From assembly GCF_921293095.1 (NCBI RefSeq), contig NC_060248.1, forward strand, positions 10,000,744-10,064,743: a stretch of DNA of 64,000 bases, in the 5' to 3' direction. Source of the DNA: Ischnura elegans (taxonomy: Eukaryota; Arthropoda; Insecta; Odonata; Coenagrionidae). The position numbers and the translations under genes were made by a program. Numbering within the stretch: position 1 is the stretch's first letter; the number at the start of each line of letters is the position of its first letter. This document shows positions 59,226-64,000 of this stretch, piece after piece. The notes beneath the pieces were generated by a model. That model ran no database searches, was not told the origin of the DNA, and saw nothing but the letters and a program-made list of their open reading frames with translations.

Positions 59226-60983
59226 CGCACGCACTACCTCCAAAGATTAGAAAGTAGCCTCTTGAAAACCTAAGCAATCTAGTATTGCATGGGAGCACAA
59301 TTTTTTTAAATGCATGAATTCGCGTATGAATTTGTTGAATCAATTTTTCAAAATTTTTAATTCCTCTACTTGCGTTGTCAGAAGAAAATGTTCACCTAAT
59401 GTTGTTGCCTCTTCCCTGCAACTCGAAAATAATCTTCAACGTTTGAAAACAAACCCGCCAATCAATCGGCCAACGGCATTCTTCGCTCATACCCCTCAGT
59501 GGTTTATTTAAATCTCAAAAATAGAGACAGTTGACTAAATAGGTCATTAATATTTGAAGTTCTGGGGGTTGCATGGCTACCTAAAAGAATCGTTACATGC
59601 CATTTTGTCGGGTCGTAATTATTTTAAGTATTTCTTCGTTTACGTTAAAATTCATTGATAACTTCACCAAGTATAACCTTTTTCTTTATTTATCAATAAG
59701 ATTTAGTCATTTTTTACTTATCATTTTACAGTAAAAAAATGAAAATGAACAGCGGTCACGTCGAATCTGCTTCTCCTGCTCTGACTTAGCATACGCCACT
59801 CAGTATGGAAGATATGCTGCCTATTTCCATTCAAAGTGTAATAAGGAATGTGAAATGCATAAATGTGCTAACTAAAACATCAAAATGCCCAGACGCTAGA
59901 TATTGTAGCGATTTCCCGAATAAAACACGCGCTACAGCTACAAATAAAATATAAAGTTTTATCCATCATTTTAGCGGGTGTCGGTCATTTAAGGTATTAA
60001 CTCCATTTGCAAAAGATTTAATTAAATTTTAATAGAATACGTGACATAAAGTAAATGAAATTCAGAAATAATCAAGACGCCAGAAAAAAATTCTAGGCAA
60101 TATGAATAAGTTATTAGAGTTTACCCATGAAAATGACGGGTCTGGTCCTCCTAGTGTGAAGCAATGAAATAAATCCGTATGTTAGTGTAGAATGTTGTAT
60201 GTCTTTCCCCGAGACTTCACCACTCACACCATTTTGTCTCTAACCTTGCTGTCTGAAGCGATGAGGGATATCATTATACTTTTTCGGAAAAAGATAAAAT
60301 AATCATGACTCTCAAGTATATTTTTTTTGCGGTAAACGCAGACGCAATCCAAGCGGTCGATCGCGGCTTAGTGAAAATAACACAGAGAAGAGGACGTCAG
60401 GATAATGACGTCACTACCTATGTTCTGCCCCCCCCCCCCCCCGAAGATAAACTCTCTCGTACGCTGTTTCCCGTTTTGATCGCGAAGGCGGACGCAGTTC
60501 TTGCATGGGCATATGCGTATTTATATCTACCCATTCAGGCTTGACATAGTGTATGCTGGCCATAATCTTTTTTGTCCGCAGTCAAACCACCCCGATGACG
60601 ATGGACGAGTCGTCCGTTGATACGTTGCATATCACCATGGTGATATACTACGAAGTTAACCTGTGGAAATCTCAAGGAGACTTCACTCACAGAATGGGAC
60701 GTATTGGCAATGGGATTTGTAGTGGTCTTTCAAACGATTGATTGATACCAAAAATCCGTCCACAACTTTTCGTCATGTCCTGTGCCAATGCTTGTGATGT
60801 CTTTAGGGTTTGTCGCAGCCTTGTCCTCGCTTCATTCCCCAAAGAAAAATGTTAAAACTATTCCTACTCGGTTAATCGACCAAAGTCACCCTTTGGATGA
60901 CGTGCATATGAATTATGAAGGTATGATTCACTCTCAGCACTCGACCGGGAGCATGGAGTAATCGTGCCATTAAAGCAGTCTTT
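59226..60983. other. No gene supported
   Basis: AT-rich with short open frames only (59314-59511, 60305-60544, 60553-60741), none with a recognisable motif. A 15-base C run lies at 60428-60442, a gatgacgtcac-type word at about 60406, and an 18-bp palindrome at 60629-60646. Confidence 0.6.
60629..60646. repeat. 18-bp perfect palindrome
   Basis: atatcaccatggtgatat reads the same on both strands without a spacer. Its function is unknown; it could be a dimeric protein-binding site or chance. Confidence 0.85.
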
Positions 60984-61140
60984 TTTTAGTCACTCATCCA
61001 GGAGGCGAGCACTCGAGCTTCCTTCGTCGGAGGACGCAATTTGTTTTCGGATCGGATGGAGTCGGATCGTTTAGGACTCGAGCCATCGATCTTCGAGTGA
61101 CGCGACGGCCGGGAGCTTAGCGCTCACCAGCTAAGCTCGC
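60984..61140 (-). mobile_element. tRNA-derived SINE-like sequence
   Basis: The minus strand reads cttagctggtgagcgctaag (A-box-like) and ggctcgagtcctaa (B-box-like, one change from GGTTCGANTCC) about 45 bp later. The body follows, ending at gagtgactaaaaaaagactg with a short A run. The 5' border near 61140 is approximate. An A-box-like word can pair with the next block (agcttagc / gctaagct), which may distort the fold. Confidence 0.5.
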
Positions 61141-63826
61141 AATTACGCCTACGACGGGGTTCAATGCGTCCACGACCACCGGCGCCACCATACCACCGGT
61201 GGAGGATCCGATAAAACTTCCCGAAGTCCCCAAACGTCGGTCTACATTATACTAGAGATGGGCAAAGTCTATCTATTCAAAGATTCGATCTTCATGAATC
61301 TAGTCACTATGGTGATTCAATCACTTCACCTTTGTTGTTCTCAATGAATCGAAACAAACGCAGACTCGTCACTCCGCGAGAATGACCGACTCTGTGATTG
61401 ATAGGGGCTCAAAGGTGGAAAAAAATTATGGGAATGAAATTAGTAAAATGATGATATGATTGATGGCTGATCATAACAATTTGCTTCGGGTACCTATCCA
61501 TTAATTTAAAGGGAAGTAGGATCAGTGGAGATTAAGGAAAATTTGTAATAGATACTTGAGTTCTATTTGAGAATTATATTTCCTGCAGCAAATTATACTT
61601 TTATTAATTCGAACTAGGTTTTTTCGAATTATACAGCTGATAAAATAGATGCTTCTCTTTAAGCTAAAGAATAACAATCCACAATCATTTTTCATAATCG
61701 GGTGGTAAATATATCTTGAGAAGAATGTGACGGATCGAAAAAAGGAAAAGTACAGGTCTCGTTAATTTTCAACCTTTTCACAAATGGCGTCAACAAATAA
61801 TTGACGAACGATCCCATTACAAAGAAACAAAACTGGTATCTAAACAGAGTTATGCTTTTTGGAGGACAAGTCAGATTTTTTCTTCGCAGTCATTTCATAT
61901 TCATCAGCGTGAGTCATTGAGCTAATGTTGTGCATTTTTCATTCATTTTTTCAAATGAAATAGTATTTTTTTTTGCCTAGAAGTTTCTCAACAAAAATTA
62001 ATATCAGAAGATGAAAGCAGAAAATACCCAGTCTAAAGCATAGTGAAAGGATCAAAATTCTTCATCATGGACTCATCCATTGGGGTATAAATAGCTTCTA
62101 ATCGCATAGAGAATAAAACAATAGGATTACTTTAACAGATATCGAAGAGAATAAAACCTTTATTTTGTTTTATAGAGTGCTCAATGAGCAACGAATTAAT
62201 GAATATCCGTGCAAAGATCTTTTGCACATTCACTGGAAAACGCGACTAAAATCTTGGATGTGATACTTTGAGACACCTGGAGATATTTTCTTCGGTGCAA
62301 TAAGATCTCTTGTGAAAAGGAGATTCAATTTGACTTGAGTAAAGTTTCCTGAATATATTAGTTTTTCATTTTGACCTCTGACCTTTCGATAGAATCAGAG
62401 ACAGCGCTCAATCATTTTCAGATCGATATACTGTGGATTGAACCAGGCTATGAGAAACAGATCGAGGAATAGGACTGGGCTAATATGTAGGATACCGATT
62501 TTATATTTAAAACTCAAAGGAATAAATTATCGGAAGCATTGAAAGAGTCTAGAGTATATTGCCGACGGCAAAGTTGCAAAGCTGAATTAGGATAATGACT
62601 TTTGTCGCATACAGATTGATTCGAACATATTCAATGCGCTGGATACAATAATATCACGTGCAAAATGCACCGCAAAAGGAAATACGATAAATCCGTGAAT
62701 GATACGCCTATAGATGATTTTTCATCTCGAAAAAATTAAAATGTATTTACTGTTTAATGATTAATTTGATGTTAAAATGTCTGTCCTCTTCAAATATCGA
62801 CTATGGGCATCACCAGACCGAGCAATTAAAAAAAAGGTGAAGTTATGACGTAGTGACCCAGTCTAGAGTATAGTGAATGTACACTTCATTATATTAACTT
62901 AACCCTCTATGAATTTTTAAACATTCAAGTAAATCATTCTTGATGAAGAGGTTTGATGATATAATAGTATGATATTACTGGCTAGAAATTTTTAAATCTA
63001 CTTCTTTCAGAATCTGAGGAAAAGTTATTGAAAATATCTTTAAAAAGTCGCATATAAAATAAAAACTACATAATAATTCTTCTCCTTAAAATTTCCCCAA
63101 TTTGAAAATTTGATCATAGAAGAGTGATAATAAAAGCATACATAATACATCACTCGGATGAATCCTTCGTATTGTTCTTGTGCAGGAGAATAAGCGCTGG
63201 CAACCGTATAAAACGGAAAATTAATTTTTTTAATCGCGAAATATTCTGCTCTGGAGAATTGGGAATTCCGCCACGCAGCATTCAGATATTTGACGGAGCA
63301 AAAAGAAAAAAAGACCTGGACGAGATTTTTTTTCACCAAAATGCGTGGAGGAGCGTTTTTTACCAGCGGAAATCAGGACTGCAACACAAGTACCACAAGA
63401 CATATTTCGTAGCAATGTACCCCAAGCCACCGATTGAGGGAAAAATGGCGTTTAGTGGGGGTATGATTCAGATGGGCCGCTGAATATCCAAGTCAGCACC
63501 GACTATCGACAGCGCAGACATGTCACAGAGAGTAAGGGGTATATATTTTACCATATATGAGCACATACACGTACTGTATATGAATGCATTCCTCAATTAA
63601 AAACAATGATCTTGACCTCTATCCCAAGAGAAACCAGCTATCTACACGTGCCACACAACTAAAAAAATAATTTACAGTTTCAGCCTCAAAAACATTGCAC
63701 AACCCTTCTAAACTAATCAAAGACTCTTCAGCCCTGAAAAAAAATCAGAAAAATTATATTTATTCCTAATAAGCCAACCTAATTGACCATTTAATCGCTG
63801 TATAAATATATAATATTGTATGTACA
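61141..63826. other. No gene supported
   Basis: AT-rich. The word ctagagatgggcaaag at about 61252, often an end of insect hAT-like elements, has no partner end here. A 22-bp near-identical word pair (acccagtctaaagcatagtg / acccagtctagagtatagtg) lies at 62026 and 62856. The 119-codon plus-strand frame at 63124-63483 (ending YPKPPIEGKMAFSGGMIQMG) is the longest open stretch but is not recognised. Confidence 0.55.
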
Positions 63827-64000
63827 CAGGGGCGCCGACTTATAAAAACATTGGGGGGACCCATATCGGGGGTCTTGCCCCGCGAAGAGGTTATATTCAA
63901 AGTGTGTCGCAGCACCGTAACACTATCATAACTCACACCACTTGTTTTCAGTTAACCTGCTTACTACCTTATAATTATGTTTTTACACATTGTTGAATGT
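63827..64000 (+). mobile_element. Left end of a hAT-like element cut by the window edge
   Basis: It starts caggggcgccgacttata and continues with ggggggacccatatcggggg, the usual style of G-rich hAT-type MITE ends in this window. The right end is outside, so the class is only suggested. Confidence 0.45.

Noticed and set aside
61252-61267. ctagagatgggcaaag as the end of a hAT-like element
   Set aside because: No matching inverted end or target duplication was found in the window.
62026-62877. A pair of short direct repeats as LTRs
   Set aside because: Similarity is limited to about 22 bp, with unrelated flanks.

Overview
This window looks like chromosomal DNA from an arthropod, most likely an insect. 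The evidence is spliced coding exons of a PDE1-type cyclic-nucleotide phosphodiesterase whose protein resembles insect Pde1c, eukaryotic satellite DNA, and animal-type mobile elements (hAT-type MITEs, a pogo/Tigger transposon, a Penelope-like element, non-LTR retrotransposon fragments, tRNA-derived SINEs). I see no bacterial genes or operons. The species cannot be fixed from the sequence alone.

Positions 1-35570 are almost entirely AT-rich tandem repeats. About 22.2 kb is a 64-66 bp satellite (Sat1) with PstI and EcoRI sites in most monomers, an 871-bp higher-order duplication and an older 11-12 kb duplication. It passes into a related 65-70 bp satellite (Sat2, 22.2-27.9 kb, with a 1-kb island of a Sat1 variant). 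From about 27.9 kb there is an inverted, diverged relative (Sat3, to 32.2 kb), then a loose relative (Sat4, 32.2-35.6 kb). A tRNA-derived SINE sits in two duplicated Sat2 segments. Sat3 is interrupted by a 2.1-kb inverted-repeat DNA transposon of unclear family. Sat4 is interrupted by a truncated, frameshifted CR1/Jockey-like LINE.

Positions 35.8-42.1 kb hold an internally deleted LINE, a 3.0-kb Tigger element with a decayed DDE transposase, a tRNA-like cloverleaf and a 22-bp perfect hairpin.

Positions 45.8-55.6 kb on the minus strand hold the last five coding exons of a PDE1 gene. Splice phases agree at all four junctions, giving about 285 residues that run from the late catalytic domain to the stop codon. 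The introns are crowded with mobile DNA: hAT MITEs with 8-bp target duplications, a 659-bp TA-flanked MITE, a 5'-truncated Penelope-like element with reverse transcriptase and GIY-YIG regions, and a SINE. The earlier PDE1 exons were not found.

Positions 55.9-64 kb hold more hAT MITEs (one nested in an older one), two SINE-like sequences and a truncated element at the window edge, with no gene I can support. The window therefore reads as a boundary between satellite heterochromatin and a transposon-rich gene region.
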